Shown piece by piece: positions 34,977 through 44,609 of a DNA stretch of 62,073 nt. Made by a program: the position numbers and the translations under genes. Origin of the DNA: an uncultured Pseudomonas sp. (GTDB lineage Bacteria > Pseudomonadota > Gammaproteobacteria > Pseudomonadales > Pseudomonadaceae); contig NZ_CAJYVE010000040.1 of NCBI RefSeq assembly GCF_913777995.1, forward strand, positions 1 to 62,073. The letters run 5' to 3'. Within the stretch, counting starts at the first letter, position 1. Each line of letters begins with the position of its first letter. A model generated the notes under the pieces. The model ran no database searches. It was given only the letters and a program-made list of their open reading frames with translations, and was not told the DNA's origin.

Positions 34977-37622
34977 ATGCAAGACCTTGATCCCGTCGAA
35001 ACCCAGGAGTGGCTGGACGCCCTGGAATCGGTTATCGACAAAGAAGGCGAAGACCGTGCCCATTACCTGATGACCCGTATGGGCGAACTGGCCACCCGCA
35101 GTGGTTCGCAGCTGCCGTACGCCATCACCACGCCGTACCGCAACACCATCCCCGTTACCCACGAAGCACGCATGCCTGGCGACCTGTTCATGGAACGCCG
35201 CATTCGCTCGCTGGTACGCTGGAACGCCCTGGCGATGGTGGTCAAGACCAACCTGAACGACCCGGATCTGGGTGGCCACATCTCCAGCTTCGCTTCCAGT
35301 GCGACGCTGTACGACATCGGCTTCAACTACTTCTTCCAGGCCCCGACCGACGAGCACGGCGGCGACCTGATCTACTTCCAGGGCCACGCCTCGCCGGGCG
35401 TCTATGCCCGCGCGTTCCTGGAAGGCCGCATCACCGAAGAACACATGAACAACTTCCGCCAGGAAGTCGACGGCAAGGGCCTGTCGTCCTACCCGCACCC
35501 TTGGCTGATGCCTGATTTCTGGCAGTTCCCGACCGTATCCATGGGTCTGGGTCCTATCCAGGCGATCTACCAGGCACGCTTCATGAAGTACCTGGAAAGC
35601 CGCGGCTACATCCCGGCCGGCAAGCAGAAAGTCTGGTGCTTCATGGGCGACGGCGAGTGCGACGAGCCGGAATCCCTGGGCGCCATCGCCCTGGCCGGCC
35701 GCGAGAAGCTGGACAACCTGATCTTCGTCATCAACTGCAACCTGCAGCGCCTCGACGGCCCTGTGCGCGGCAACGGCAAGATCATCCAGGAACTCGAAGG
35801 CGTGTTCCGTGGTGCCCAGTGGAACGTCAACAAGGTCGTCTGGGGTCGCTTCTGGGACCCACTGTTCGCCAAGGACACCGACGGCGCCCTGCAGCGCCGC
35901 ATGGACGAAGTCATCGACGGCGAGTACCAGAACTACAAGGCCAAGGACGGCGCATTCGTCCGTGAGCACTTCTTCAACACCCCGGAACTCAAGGCCATGG
36001 TCGAAGACCTGTCCGACGAAGAGATCTGGAAGCTCAACCGTGGCGGCCACGACCCGTACAAGGTCTATGCGGCCTACCACCAGGCGGTCAACCACAAAGA
36101 GCAGCCGACCGTCATCCTGGCCAAGACCATCAAGGGTTACGGTACCGGTGCCGGCGAAGCCAAGAACACCGCGCACAACACCAAGAAGGTCGATGTCGAC
36201 AGCCTGCGTCACTTCCGTGACCGCTTCGACGTGCCGATCAAGGACTCCGAGCTGGAGCACCTGCCGTTCTACCGTCCGGAAGAAGGCAGCGCCGAGGCCA
36301 AGTACCTGGCCGAGCGCCGCGCTGCGCTGGGCGGCTTCGTGCCACAGCGTCGGGCCAAGAGCTTCAGCATCCCGACTCCGCCACTGGACACCCTGAAGGC
36401 GATCCTGGACGGCTCGGGCGACCGCGAGATCTCCACCACCATGGCCTTCGTGCGCATCCTGGCGCAACTGGTCAAGGACAAGGAAATCGGCCACCGCATC
36501 GTACCGATCATCCCGGACGAAGCCCGTACCTTCGGTATGGAAGGCATGTTCCGCCAGCTGGGTATCTACTCCTCCGTCGGCCAGCTGTACGAGCCTGTCG
36601 ACAAGGACCAGGTGATGTTCTACCGCGAGGACAAGAAAGGTCAGATCCTCGAGGAAGGCATCAACGAAGCCGGCGCCATGTCGTCGTTCATCGCTGCCGG
36701 TACGTCGTACAGCAACCACAACCAGCCGATGCTGCCGTTCTACATCTTCTACTCGATGTTCGGCTTCCAGCGTATCGGTGACCTGGCCTGGGCCGCTGGC
36801 GACAGCCGTACCCGTGGCTTCCTGATCGGCGGTACCGCCGGCCGGACCACCCTGAACGGCGAAGGCCTGCAGCACGAAGACGGCCACAGCCATATCCTGG
36901 CGGCCACCGTGCCGAACTGCCGCACCTACGATCCGACCTACGGCTACGAGCTGGCGGTGATCATCCAGGACGGCATGAAGAAGATGACCGAAGAGCAACA
37001 GGACATTTTCTACTACATCACCGTGATGAACGAAGCCTACACCCAGCCTGCCATGCCGGCCGGCGTCGAAGACGGCATCATCAAGGGCATGTACCTGCTC
37101 GAGGAAGACACCAAGGAAGCCGCCCACCACGTCCAGCTGCTGGGCTCGGGCACCATCCTGCGTGAAGTCCGCGAAGCGGCGAAGATCCTGCGCGACGAGT
37201 ACAACATCGGTGCCGACGTATGGAGCGTGACCAGCTTCAACGAACTGCGCCGCGACGGCCTGGCCGCCGAGCGCTTCAACCGCCTGCACCCCGGCCAGAA
37301 GCCTCAGCAGACCTACGTCGAGCAGTGCCTGTCGGGCCGCAAGGGTCCGGTCATCGCTTCGACCGACTACATGAAGCTGTTCGCCGAGCAGATCCGTCAG
37401 TGGGTACCGTCCAAGGAATTCAAGGTCCTGGGCACCGACGGTTTCGGCCGCAGCGACAGCCGTCGCAAACTGCGTCACTTCTTCGAAGTCGACCGTCACT
37501 TCGTCGTGCTGGCCGCTCTGGAAGCGCTGGCCGACCGTGGCGACATCGAGCCTAAGGTAGTGGCCGAGGCGATTGCCAAGTTCGGCATCGACCCGGAAAA
37601 ACGCAACCCGCTGGACTGCTAA
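34977..37622 (+). CDS. aceE: Pyruvate dehydrogenase E1 component (homodimeric)
   Basis: An 881-residue thiamine-diphosphate enzyme that decarboxylates pyruvate and passes the acetyl group to the lipoyl arm of AceF. The TPP motif is GDGECDEPESLGAIA with its distal NCNLQRLDG. DRFDVPIKDSELEHLPFY and GRTTLNGEGLQHEDGHSH are typical of the bacterial homodimeric form. The length matches E. coli (887). It opens the aceEF operon; aceF follows after 155 bp. Two GntR-type operators precede it. Confidence 0.98.
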   Translation: MQDLDPVETQEWLDALESVIDKEGEDRAHYLMTRMGELATRSGSQLPYAITTPYRNTIPVTHEARMPGDLFMERRIRSLVRWNALAMVVKTNLNDPDLGGHISSFASSATLYDIGFNYFFQAPTDEHGGDLIYFQGHASPGVYARAFLEGRITEEHMNNFRQEVDGKGLSSYPHPWLMPDFWQFPTVSMGLGPIQAIYQARFMKYLESRGYIPAGKQKVWCFMGDGECDEPESLGAIALAGREKLDNLIFVINCNLQRLDGPVRGNGKIIQELEGVFRGAQWNVNKVVWGRFWDPLFAKDTDGALQRRMDEVIDGEYQNYKAKDGAFVREHFFNTPELKAMVEDLSDEEIWKLNRGGHDPYKVYAAYHQAVNHKEQPTVILAKTIKGYGTGAGEAKNTAHNTKKVDVDSLRHFRDRFDVPIKDSELEHLPFYRPEEGSAEAKYLAERRAALGGFVPQRRAKSFSIPTPPLDTLKAILDGSGDREISTTMAFVRILAQLVKDKEIGHRIVPIIPDEARTFGMEGMFRQLGIYSSVGQLYEPVDKDQVMFYREDKKGQILEEGINEAGAMSSFIAAGTSYSNHNQPMLPFYIFYSMFGFQRIGDLAWAAGDSRTRGFLIGGTAGRTTLNGEGLQHEDGHSHILAATVPNCRTYDPTYGYELAVIIQDGMKKMTEEQQDIFYYITVMNEAYTQPAMPAGVEDGIIKGMYLLEEDTKEAAHHVQLLGSGTILREVREAAKILRDEYNIGADVWSVTSFNELRRDGLAAERFNRLHPGQKPQQTYVEQCLSGRKGPVIASTDYMKLFAEQIRQWVPSKEFKVLGTDGFGRSDSRRKLRHFFEVDRHFVVLAALEALADRGDIEPKVVAEAIAKFGIDPEKRNPLDC

Positions 37623-37663
37623 GCGTCTGTCACGGATTCGTCCGTCGCACGGGCGCAGTGCCT

Positions 37664-37719
37664 GAAACAGCCGACGGTGCGGAATTTGCCCCTGGCAAAT
37701 GAGCACCCGAGGCTGTTTC
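37664..37719 (+). other. Nested hairpin between aceE and aceF
   Basis: An outer 9-bp stem (GAAACAGCC, 37664-37672, with GGCTGTTTC, 37711-37719) encloses an inner 7-bp stem with a 3-nt loop (ATTTGCC CCT GGCAAAT, 37684-37700). It lies in the 155-bp spacer within the operon, with no T run. It may protect or process the mRNA, or attenuate aceF. Confidence 0.6.
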
Positions 37720-37777
37720 TTCAACCGCCCGCGCCCACACAGACTGAACGCAACAGGTTCTCCGAAGGAGAGACATA

Positions 37778-39412
37778 GTGAGTGAGCTAATTCGCGTACC
37801 CGACATCGGCAACGGTGAAGGTGAAGTCATTGAGTTGATGGTCAAGGTCGGCGACCGCATCGAGGCCGACCAGAGCATCCTGACCCTGGAGTCGGACAAG
37901 GCGAGCATGGAGATCCCGGCTCCCAAGGCCGGCGTCATCAAGGCCATGAAGGTCAAGCTGGGCGACCGCCTGAAAGAAGGCGACGAACTGTTCGAGCTGG
38001 AAGTCGAAGGCGAGGCCGCTGCCGCCCCCGCTGCAGAACCCGCCGCCGCTGCCCCAGCCGCCGCGCCAGCCCCGGCTGCCGAAGCGCCTGCTGCGGCCCC
38101 GGCCGCCGCACCTGCCGCTGCCAGCGTGCAGGACATCCACGTGCCGGACATCGGCTCGTCGGGCAAGGCCAAGATCATCGAAGTCCTGGTCAAGCCGGGC
38201 GACAGCATCGAAGCCGACCAGTCGCTGATCACCCTCGAGTCCGACAAGGCGAGCATGGAGATTCCATCGCCTGCCGCCGGCGTGGTCGAGAGCGTCGAAG
38301 TCAAGCTGGAACAGGAAGTCGGCACCGGCGACCTGATCCTCAAGCTGAAGGTGGCGGGCGCCGCCCCGGCTGCCGCTCCAGCGCCCGCCGCGGCACCGGC
38401 CAAGGCCGAAACCGCGCCTGCTCCGGCCGCTGCCCCTGCCGCGCCGAAAGCCGAAGCAGCACCGGCTCCAGCTCCGGCTGCCGCGCCAGCCAAGGACGGT
38501 GCCAAGGTTCACGCCGGCCCGGCGGTTCGCCAACTGGCCCGCGAATTCGGCGTCGAGCTGAGCGCCGTGGCCGCCACCGGTCCGCACGGTCGCATCCTGA
38601 AGGAAGACGTGCAGGCCTACGTCAAGGCCATGATGCAGAAAGCCAAGGAAGCACCGGCCGGTGCGACCGGGGGTGCTGGCATCCAGCCGATTCCGGAAGT
38701 GGATTTCAGCCGCTTCGGTGAAATCGAAGAAGTGCCGATGACCCGCCTGATGCAACTGGGCGCTACCGGCCTGCATCGCAGCTGGCTGAACATCCCGCAC
38801 GTGACGCAGTTCGACCAGGCCGACATCACCGACCTGGAAGCCTTCCGCGTGGCGCAGAAAGCCGTGGCCGAGAAAGCCGGCGTGAAGCTGACCGTGCTGC
38901 CGCTGCTGCTCAAGTCCATCGCCCACCTGCTCAAGGAGCTGCCGGACTTCAACGCTTCGCTGGCGCCGAGCGGCAAGGCCGTGATTCGCAAGAAATACGT
39001 GCACATCGGCTTCGCCGTGGACACGCCGGACGGCCTGCTGGTACCGGTGATCCGCAACGTCGACCAGAAGAACCTGCTGCAACTGGCGGCCGAAGCAGCC
39101 GAGCTGGCCGAGAAGGCGCGCAACAAGAAGCTCACTGCCAACGACATGCAGGGTGCCTGCTTCACCATCTCCAGCCTCGGCCACATTGGCGGCACCGGCT
39201 TCACGCCGATCGTCAACGCGCCGGAAGTGGCAATCCTCGGTGTTTCCAAGGCCACCATGCAGCCCGTCTGGGATGGCAAGGCCTTCCAGCCACGCCTGAT
39301 GCTGCCGCTGTCGCTGTCCTATGACCACCGCGTCATCAACGGCGCCGCCGCTGCACGCTTCACCAAGCGTCTGAGCGAACTGCTGGCCGACATCCGCACC
39401 ATCCTGCTGTAA
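37778..39412 (+). CDS. aceF: Pyruvate dehydrogenase E2 (dihydrolipoamide acetyltransferase)
   Basis: A 544-residue core enzyme of the pyruvate dehydrogenase complex. Two lipoyl domains carry the lipoylated lysines in ESDKASMEIP (Lys41 and Lys157), each followed by a long Ala/Pro hinge. A peripheral subunit-binding domain follows (VRQLAREFGVELSAVAATG), then the catalytic domain with SYDHRVINGAAAARF (His517). The usual HxxxD is HxxxN here, as I recall for Pseudomonas AceF. The start is GTG at 37778, with AAGGAG at 37765-37770. It ends at a strong terminator. Confidence 0.97.
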   Translation: MSELIRVPDIGNGEGEVIELMVKVGDRIEADQSILTLESDKASMEIPAPKAGVIKAMKVKLGDRLKEGDELFELEVEGEAAAAPAAEPAAAAPAAAPAPAAEAPAAAPAAAPAAASVQDIHVPDIGSSGKAKIIEVLVKPGDSIEADQSLITLESDKASMEIPSPAAGVVESVEVKLEQEVGTGDLILKLKVAGAAPAAAPAPAAAPAKAETAPAPAAAPAAPKAEAAPAPAPAAAPAKDGAKVHAGPAVRQLAREFGVELSAVAATGPHGRILKEDVQAYVKAMMQKAKEAPAGATGGAGIQPIPEVDFSRFGEIEEVPMTRLMQLGATGLHRSWLNIPHVTQFDQADITDLEAFRVAQKAVAEKAGVKLTVLPLLLKSIAHLLKELPDFNASLAPSGKAVIRKKYVHIGFAVDTPDGLLVPVIRNVDQKNLLQLAAEAAELAEKARNKKLTANDMQGACFTISSLGHIGGTGFTPIVNAPEVAILGVSKATMQPVWDGKAFQPRLMLPLSLSYDHRVINGAAAARFTKRLSELLADIRTILL

Positions 39413-39420
39413 CAGCGACC

Positions 39421-39443
39421 GGCCCCGCCCATATGGCGGGGCC
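39421..39443 (+). terminator. Hairpin after aceF
   Basis: GGCCCCGCC, five bases, GGCGGGGCC: a 9-bp GC stem starting 9 bp after the aceF stop. It has no T run and probably acts with the terminator that follows. Confidence 0.65.
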
Positions 39444-39479
39444 GGCCTGCGTATTGCGAGCTGCCACGCTCGAACCTCA

Positions 39480-39505
39480 ACCCCGCCATGGCGGGGCTTT
39501 TTTTT
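39480..39505 (+). terminator. Intrinsic terminator of the aceEF operon
   Basis: The stem CCCCGCC...GGCGGGG (three-base ATG-type loop) is followed by eight T residues (39498-39505). This is the clearest rho-independent terminator in the window. From 39506 to 39745 I see only the leader of the next gene, with no further recognisable signal. Confidence 0.9.
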
Positions 39506-39745
39506 GCCCTGCATCACAGATCGAAGCGACCAAGGCCGAAATAGAGCATCTGAGGGCCGTCAGCATGAACCCTGATCGACGACACATGTCCGACAACCTA
39601 ACGACGGACATATATTCCGGTTACTTTTATAGCACTAAGCCATCGTGCTCTCTTGTAAGGCAGTGCGGCATGATGCAACCTTGCCGGACTTGAAAATAAC
39701 CAGCGCATTGCCCGCGCGATCAGAATCCGGGAAGCGAGTTTGTTC

Positions 39746-42388
39746 ATGAAAAGCCAGACCGATGCTGCCGGCAGAACGGCAGCCGAGGTAGTGACGCAAT
39801 TGCCCGTGCCTTCGCGCCTGGGCATGCTGCGTTTCGAGCGGCTTAATGAAGCCAATTGGGCGCTGCTCTATCTGGACCCAGGCTGTGAAAAAACCTTCGG
39901 CATGCCGGCGATAGAACTGTGCTCGCTGATCGGCTCGCCCTTCGCCAGCCTGATGGAACCCGAAGCCCGTTATCAGCTGCACGACGACATCCAGCAGCAA
40001 CTGATCGGCTCTTCCCATTATCTGATCCGCTATACCCTGCACACCGCCCACGGCCCACTCTCGCTGGTGGAGCTTGGCGAAGCCTTCAAGCAGCACAACC
40101 GGCACCTGCTGCGCGGCTACTTCATGGTTCTCGACGCACCAGCAGGCGACACCGATGCATCCGCCCTGCCCGAGCGGCGGCCCGGCCCTTACAGCTACGC
40201 TGCCCAGCTGGAGCGCGCCCGCGCCCAGCAGGAGCTGATCCTGCGCTTGTCACGCCAACGCTACTCGGCCAACTCCCTGCAGGAAGCGGCGCGGCTGATC
40301 ACTCGCAGTGCCTGCGAGATCTACGACATCGCCTGCGCCAGCATCTGGAACCTCGACGGCCATCTGTTGAGCGCCGTGACCGAGTACGCCCGGGAAAGCG
40401 GCGAACATCGCCTGCCGGCACCGATCGACATCAGCCTGTCGCCGATCTACCACGACGCCCTGCTCAACAGCCGGGCGATCGACGCCTGCGACCTGCATGA
40501 CCCGCGTATCCAGGACCTGAGCACCGACATGCAGGCACGCGGTGCGACTGCATTGCTCGACGCCAGCATCCGTATCGACGGGCAACTGATCGGCGTGCTG
40601 TGCCTGGAGCACACCGGCGGCCAGCGCCAGTGGCTCCCGGATGAAGTGGCCTTCGCCGGGGAGCTGGCCGACCAGTTCGCCCTGGTGCTGAACAACCATA
40701 ACCGCCGCGCCGCCACCAATGCCCTGTATCTGTTCCAGCGCGCCGTGGAACAGAGCGCCAACGCCTTTCTGCTGGTCAATTGCGACGGCGTGGTCGAGTA
40801 CGTGAACCCCAGCTTCACGGCGATCACCCAGTACTCCGCCGAAGAAGTGCACGGCCACAAGCTGGCCGAGCTGCCGGCACTGGAGAACCTCAGCAACCTG
40901 TTCGATGCGCAGTCCAGCCTGGCCAACAGCAACAGCTGGCAGGGCGAGTTCAAGAGCCGGCGCAAGAACCTGGAGCCCTACTGGGGGCAGCTGTCGATTT
41001 CCAAGGTCTATGGCGACAATCGTGAGCTGACCCATTACATCGGCATCTACGAAGACGTCACCCAGAGCAAGCTGGCCCAGCAGCGCATCGAGCGCCTGGC
41101 CTATACCGACAACCTGACCAGCCTGGGTAACCGCCCGGCGTTCATCCGCCATCTGGACGAACGCTTCGCGCGTGACAGCGACACGCCGATGAGCCTGCTG
41201 CTGGTGGACATCGACAACTTCAAGCGCATCAACGACAGCCTGGGCCACCAGACCGGCGACAAGCTGCTGATCAGCCTGGCGCGCCGCCTGCGCAACACCT
41301 TGAGCCCGTCCGACGTACTGGCGCGCTTCGCCAGTAACGAATTCGCCGTACTGCTCGACCAGACCGGCCCCGAGGCCGGGCAGAGCATCGCCAACCAGGT
41401 GCTGATGACCCTGGACAAGCCGATGTTCGTCGACAACCAGCTGATCAGCGTCACCGGCTCCGTGGGCCTGGCCTGCGCGCCCCTGCATGGCCGTGATCCG
41501 CAGACCCTGATGCGCAACGCCGGCCTGGCGCTGCACAAGGCCAAGGCCAACGGCAAGCATCAGGTGCAGGTGTTCACCGAGGCCTTGAACGCCGAGGCCA
41601 GCTACAAGCTGTTCGTCGAGAACAATCTGCGTCGCGCGCTGAGCCAGAGTGAACTGGAAGTCTTCTACCAGCCCAAGCTGTGCCTGCTCTCCGGGCGCCT
41701 CACCGGCCTGGAAGCCCTGTTGCGCTGGAAGCACCCGGAAAAGGGCATGATCCGCCCGGACCAGTTCATCAGCGTCGCCGAAGAAACCGGCCTGATCATC
41801 CCGATCGGCAAGTGGGTGGTGCGTCAGTCCTGCCAGATGAGCAAGGCCTTGACCGCTGCCGGCTTCGGCCCTTTGCAGGTGGCCATCAACGTCTCGCCCA
41901 AGCAGTTCTCCGACCCGGAGCTGGTGTCGTCGATTGCCGCCATTCTCAAGGAAGAGGCGCTGGACCCGTCACTGCTGGAGCTGGAACTGACCGAAGGCTT
42001 GCTGCTCGAAGCCACTGACGAAACCCGCCTGCAACTGGACATGCTCAAGCGCCTTGGCCTGTCGCTGGCCATGGACGATTTCGGCACCGGTTACTCGTCG
42101 CTGAGCTACCTGAAGAAATTCCCCATCGACGTGCTGAAAATCGACCGCAGCTTCATTCGTGACATTCCGGATGACGAAGGCGACATGGAAATCACCTCGG
42201 CGGTGATCGCCATGGCCCACAACCTGAAACTCAAGGTGGTCGCCGAAGGCATCGAGACCGCCGCCCAGCTGACTTTCCTGCGCCGTCATCGCTGTGACGT
42301 CGGCCAGGGCTACCTGTTCGACAAGCCCATCCCCAGCGAAGAGCTGATCGAGCGGCTGCACCGTTACCCGCACAAGCCGCTGGCCTGA
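39746..42388 (+). CDS. dipA: c-di-GMP phosphodiesterase with PAS, GAF, GGDEF and EAL domains (DipA-like)
   Basis: An 880-residue cytoplasmic signalling protein. A PAS-like segment (about 20-130) is followed by a GAF domain (about 160-310), a second PAS (about 320-440), GGDEF (about 450-610) and EAL (about 630-875). The GGDEF signature is degenerate, ASNEF at 529-533, so it should not make c-di-GMP and may bind GTP. The EAL domain keeps EALLRW (656-661), ELELTEGLL and MDDFGTGYSSL, so it should hydrolyse c-di-GMP. In P. aeruginosa the orthologous DipA, also beside aceF and msrA, drives biofilm dispersal. ATG 39746 is preferred over TTG 39740. Confidence 0.93.
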   Translation: MKSQTDAAGRTAAEVVTQLPVPSRLGMLRFERLNEANWALLYLDPGCEKTFGMPAIELCSLIGSPFASLMEPEARYQLHDDIQQQLIGSSHYLIRYTLHTAHGPLSLVELGEAFKQHNRHLLRGYFMVLDAPAGDTDASALPERRPGPYSYAAQLERARAQQELILRLSRQRYSANSLQEAARLITRSACEIYDIACASIWNLDGHLLSAVTEYARESGEHRLPAPIDISLSPIYHDALLNSRAIDACDLHDPRIQDLSTDMQARGATALLDASIRIDGQLIGVLCLEHTGGQRQWLPDEVAFAGELADQFALVLNNHNRRAATNALYLFQRAVEQSANAFLLVNCDGVVEYVNPSFTAITQYSAEEVHGHKLAELPALENLSNLFDAQSSLANSNSWQGEFKSRRKNLEPYWGQLSISKVYGDNRELTHYIGIYEDVTQSKLAQQRIERLAYTDNLTSLGNRPAFIRHLDERFARDSDTPMSLLLVDIDNFKRINDSLGHQTGDKLLISLARRLRNTLSPSDVLARFASNEFAVLLDQTGPEAGQSIANQVLMTLDKPMFVDNQLISVTGSVGLACAPLHGRDPQTLMRNAGLALHKAKANGKHQVQVFTEALNAEASYKLFVENNLRRALSQSELEVFYQPKLCLLSGRLTGLEALLRWKHPEKGMIRPDQFISVAEETGLIIPIGKWVVRQSCQMSKALTAAGFGPLQVAINVSPKQFSDPELVSSIAAILKEEALDPSLLELELTEGLLLEATDETRLQLDMLKRLGLSLAMDDFGTGYSSLSYLKKFPIDVLKIDRSFIRDIPDDEGDMEITSAVIAMAHNLKLKVVAEGIETAAQLTFLRRHRCDVGQGYLFDKPIPSEELIERLHRYPHKPLA

Positions 42389-42399
42389 CAGATCTCTCC

Positions 42400-42429
42400 T
42401 GACCGGGTCTTTCCCGACCGGGTCTTTCC
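42400..42429. repeat. Two tandem 15-bp repeats after dipA
   Basis: GACCGGGTCTTTCC occurs at 42401-42414 and again at 42416-42429, 12 bp after the dipA stop. A GCCGCCAG/CTGGCGGC hairpin (42478-42498) follows before msrA. The function is unknown. Confidence 0.6.
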
Positions 42430-42522
42430 TGCCGCTCCGTTCCGGGGCACACTGTGTGTCCGTTTTTTTCAGCGTGCGCCGCCAGCCAGTCTGGCGGCCT
42501 GTGCTCTTGAGAGGATCTGCCC

Positions 42523-43170
42523 ATGACCCTGCGCTCGGAAATCCTGGTGAACAAGAACGTATTGCCGACTGCCGAACAAGCCTTGCCGGGCCGCGAGACA
42601 CCGATGCAGGTGCCGGAACAGCACTTCGTCAACGGCAACCCCCTGCTCGGCCCCTTCCCCGGCAGCGTGGAATTCGCCCTCTTCGGCCTGGGCTGCTTCT
42701 GGGGGGCCGAGCGCCGCTTCTGGCAGAAGGAAGGCGTGCACAGCACTGCAGTCGGCTACGCGGGTGGCTTCACCCCCAACCCTACCTACGAAGAAGTCTG
42801 CTCGGGCCTGACCGGCCACACCGAGGTGGTGCTGGTGGTCTACGAACCCGAGGTGGTCAGCTACGAAGAGCTGCTGAAGATGTTCTGGGAACTGCACAAC
42901 CCGACCTCGGGCATGCGCCAGGGCAACGACATCGGCACCCAGTACCGCTCGGCGATCTACTGCACCAAGCCGGAGCAACTGGAAGCCGCACTGGCCAGCA
43001 AGGCCCGCTACCAGGCTGAGCTGGACAAGGCCGGACTGGGCGAGATCACCACCGAAATCGCCGAGGCGCCCACCTTCTATTACGCCGAGGCGTATCACCA
43101 GCAGTACCTGGCGAAGAACCCGCAGGGCTATTGCGGCATCGGCGGCACCGGCGTGTGCATGCCGGCCTGA
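42523..43170 (+). CDS. msrA: Peptide methionine sulfoxide reductase A
   Basis: A 215-residue cytoplasmic repair enzyme that reduces methionine-(S)-sulfoxide in proteins. The catalytic motif is GCFWG with Cys58, and the resolving cysteines lie near the C-terminus ([12 protein letters not shown]). The N-terminal extension of about 45 residues before the catalytic core is common in gammaproteobacterial MsrA. AGAGGATC precedes the start. It lies downstream of dipA, as in P. aeruginosa. Confidence 0.97.
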   Translation: MTLRSEILVNKNVLPTAEQALPGRETPMQVPEQHFVNGNPLLGPFPGSVEFALFGLGCFWGAERRFWQKEGVHSTAVGYAGGFTPNPTYEEVCSGLTGHTEVVLVVYEPEVVSYEELLKMFWELHNPTSGMRQGNDIGTQYRSAIYCTKPEQLEAALASKARYQAELDKAGLGEITTEIAEAPTFYYAEAYHQQYLAKNPQGYCGIGGTGVCMPA

Positions 43171-43206
43171 CCGGCACAGGTCCAGCCGTCATGTGGCTCG
43201 GTAATT

Positions 43207-43289
43207 GGAGCGGCTTTAGCCGCGAAAGCGCCAGGAAATTCAGCGCATCTGTTGTGAACATGCGCTCGCTTCGCGGCTGAAGCCGCTCC
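43207..43289. repeat. REP pair (inverted)
   Basis: GGAGCGGCTTTAGCCGCGAA at the left and TTCGCGGCTGAAGCCGCTCC at the right face each other across about 45 bp. This is a Pseudomonas REP doublet. The intergenic region 43171-43492 holds this pair, a hairpin and a second pair, and no gene. Confidence 0.85.
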
Positions 43290-43304
43290 TACCCGGTCTG
43301 ATCG

Positions 43305-43334
43305 AACTGTATTGGCTTTAGCCGCAATACAGTT
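43305..43334. repeat. Hairpin of the REP-associated AACTGTATTG module
   Basis: AACTGTATTG, ten bases, CAATACAGTT. The loop (GCTTTAGC-like) is itself a REP core. Related half-modules (TCGAACAGTATT) recur at 157-173 and 43446-43458. Confidence 0.7.
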
Positions 43335-43344
43335 CAGTTAGACC

Positions 43345-43428
43345 GTGGGAGCGAGCTTGCTCGCGAAGGCGGCGTTCACAGCAAACTCAGCGAGTTTGCC
43401 AGCTTTTCGCGAGCAAGCTCGCTCCCAC
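43345..43428. repeat. REP pair (GTGGGAGCGAGC type)
   Basis: GTGGGAGCGAGCTTGCTCGC at the left is mirrored by GCGAGCAAGCTCGCTCCCAC at the right, 84 bp in all. It is the most common REP family in P. putida-type genomes and also appears at 56494 and 57824. Confidence 0.88.
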
Positions 43429-43492
43429 AAGCGCAAAGCGCTTAATCGAACAGTATTGGCTTTGGCCGGGATGTTACCGGCCCGGGCGGGTG

Positions 43493-44332
43493 TTACTCGG
43501 CGATCAGCCAGTCCATTTTCCAGCCGCCCTGGGTCTGGCCCAGCTTCTCGGCAAGATACGGCAACAACTCACGCAGCTCTTCTTCCAGACCCCACGGCGG
43601 GCTGGCGATGGCCAGGCCGGAGCCGTTGAGGCTGGCCGGGGTCTCCAACGGGTGGACATACAGTTCCACACGCAGCAGCTTCGGCGCGCCGCTCTCGGCC
43701 AGGTCCTGGTAGAAACGCTTGAGCTGGCGCGGGTCCTTGATCGGATACCAGATGGCCGCCATGGTCTGGCGCATGCGGCCGATGGCCTCCTTGAGCGCCA
43801 CGCTGCAACGCTTGAGTTCATCGAGCTGCTCGAAAGGCGGGTCGATCAACATGATCGCGCGCTTCTCGGCCACCGGCAGCAAGGCCCGAGGCACGTGCCA
43901 GCCTTCACCCAGATGCACGGCAACGCGGCGGTCATATTTCATGTTGTCCTTGAGCAGCGCACCGTCTTCGGGGTGCTTCTCGTTGAGCAGCACACGGTCC
44001 TGCTCACGGCTCAGGCGCCTGGCCAGCTCCGGGGAACCGGGGTAGTAGCGCAGCTCGCCGGTCTTGCGGTTCATGTGGCGCAGCACCTCCATGTAACCGG
44101 CCGCCGCCGCTGGCAGGTCGGGCGCGTCCCACAGGCGGCCGATACCCTCGACCCATTCTCCGGTACGCGTCGCTTCGTCACCCTGCAGGTCATAAAGGCC
44201 AATGCCGGCATGGGTATCGATGTAGGCGAACGGCTGTTCCTTGCGCGACATCAACGCAATCAGGCGGGTCAGCACGATATGTTTCAAGACGTCGGCATGG
44301 TTGCCGGCATGGAAGGCGTGGCGGTAATTCAT
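43493..44332 (-). CDS. rlmJ: 23S rRNA (adenine-2030-N6)-methyltransferase
   Basis: A 279-residue SAM-dependent methyltransferase. MNYRHAFHAGNHADVLKHIV is the strongly conserved N-terminus; DTHAGIGLYDLQG is the SAM site and AIMLIDPPFEQ holds the catalytic DPPF. The length matches E. coli RlmJ (280). It lies alone on the minus strand between REP-rich sequence and a small unknown gene. Confidence 0.96.
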   Translation of the reverse strand: MNYRHAFHAGNHADVLKHIVLTRLIALMSRKEQPFAYIDTHAGIGLYDLQGDEATRTGEWVEGIGRLWDAPDLPAAAAGYMEVLRHMNRKTGELRYYPGSPELARRLSREQDRVLLNEKHPEDGALLKDNMKYDRRVAVHLGEGWHVPRALLPVAEKRAIMLIDPPFEQLDELKRCSVALKEAIGRMRQTMAAIWYPIKDPRQLKRFYQDLAESGAPKLLRVELYVHPLETPASLNGSGLAIASPPWGLEEELRELLPYLAEKLGQTQGGWKMDWLIAE

Positions 44333-44609
44333 GGCAGCTCCTGGAAGGCTGCATAGTCTAGCAAACCGCAGGCGCGAAAAGGCCCGGTAAAGCCGTCACA
44401 AAACCGGGGCCCGAATTCCGCGGACCGAGGGCGACCAACCACTGGCACCGCATCGGGCAAGCCCAGTGTGCGGCCACGGCCGCAGCAGTGGTTAGCCGAA
44501 AACGACGTGTTCTTAGGTAATCTTGCCATCGCCGACACCCAGACTTGCCGGGTCTGCAAAGGCCTTACAGAATCCAGTCATCCCTCTAGATCGGCGAAGG
44601 AACAACGTC

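Noticed and set aside
34863-37724. A 953-codon open frame on the minus strand opposite aceE
   Set aside because: It is an antisense artefact of GC-rich codon bias; aceE on the plus strand has all family motifs and the antisense frame has no recognisable domain.
42478-42498. GCCGCCAG hairpin before msrA as a terminator of dipA
   Set aside because: The T run lies before, not after, the stem, so it cannot work as an intrinsic terminator on the plus strand.
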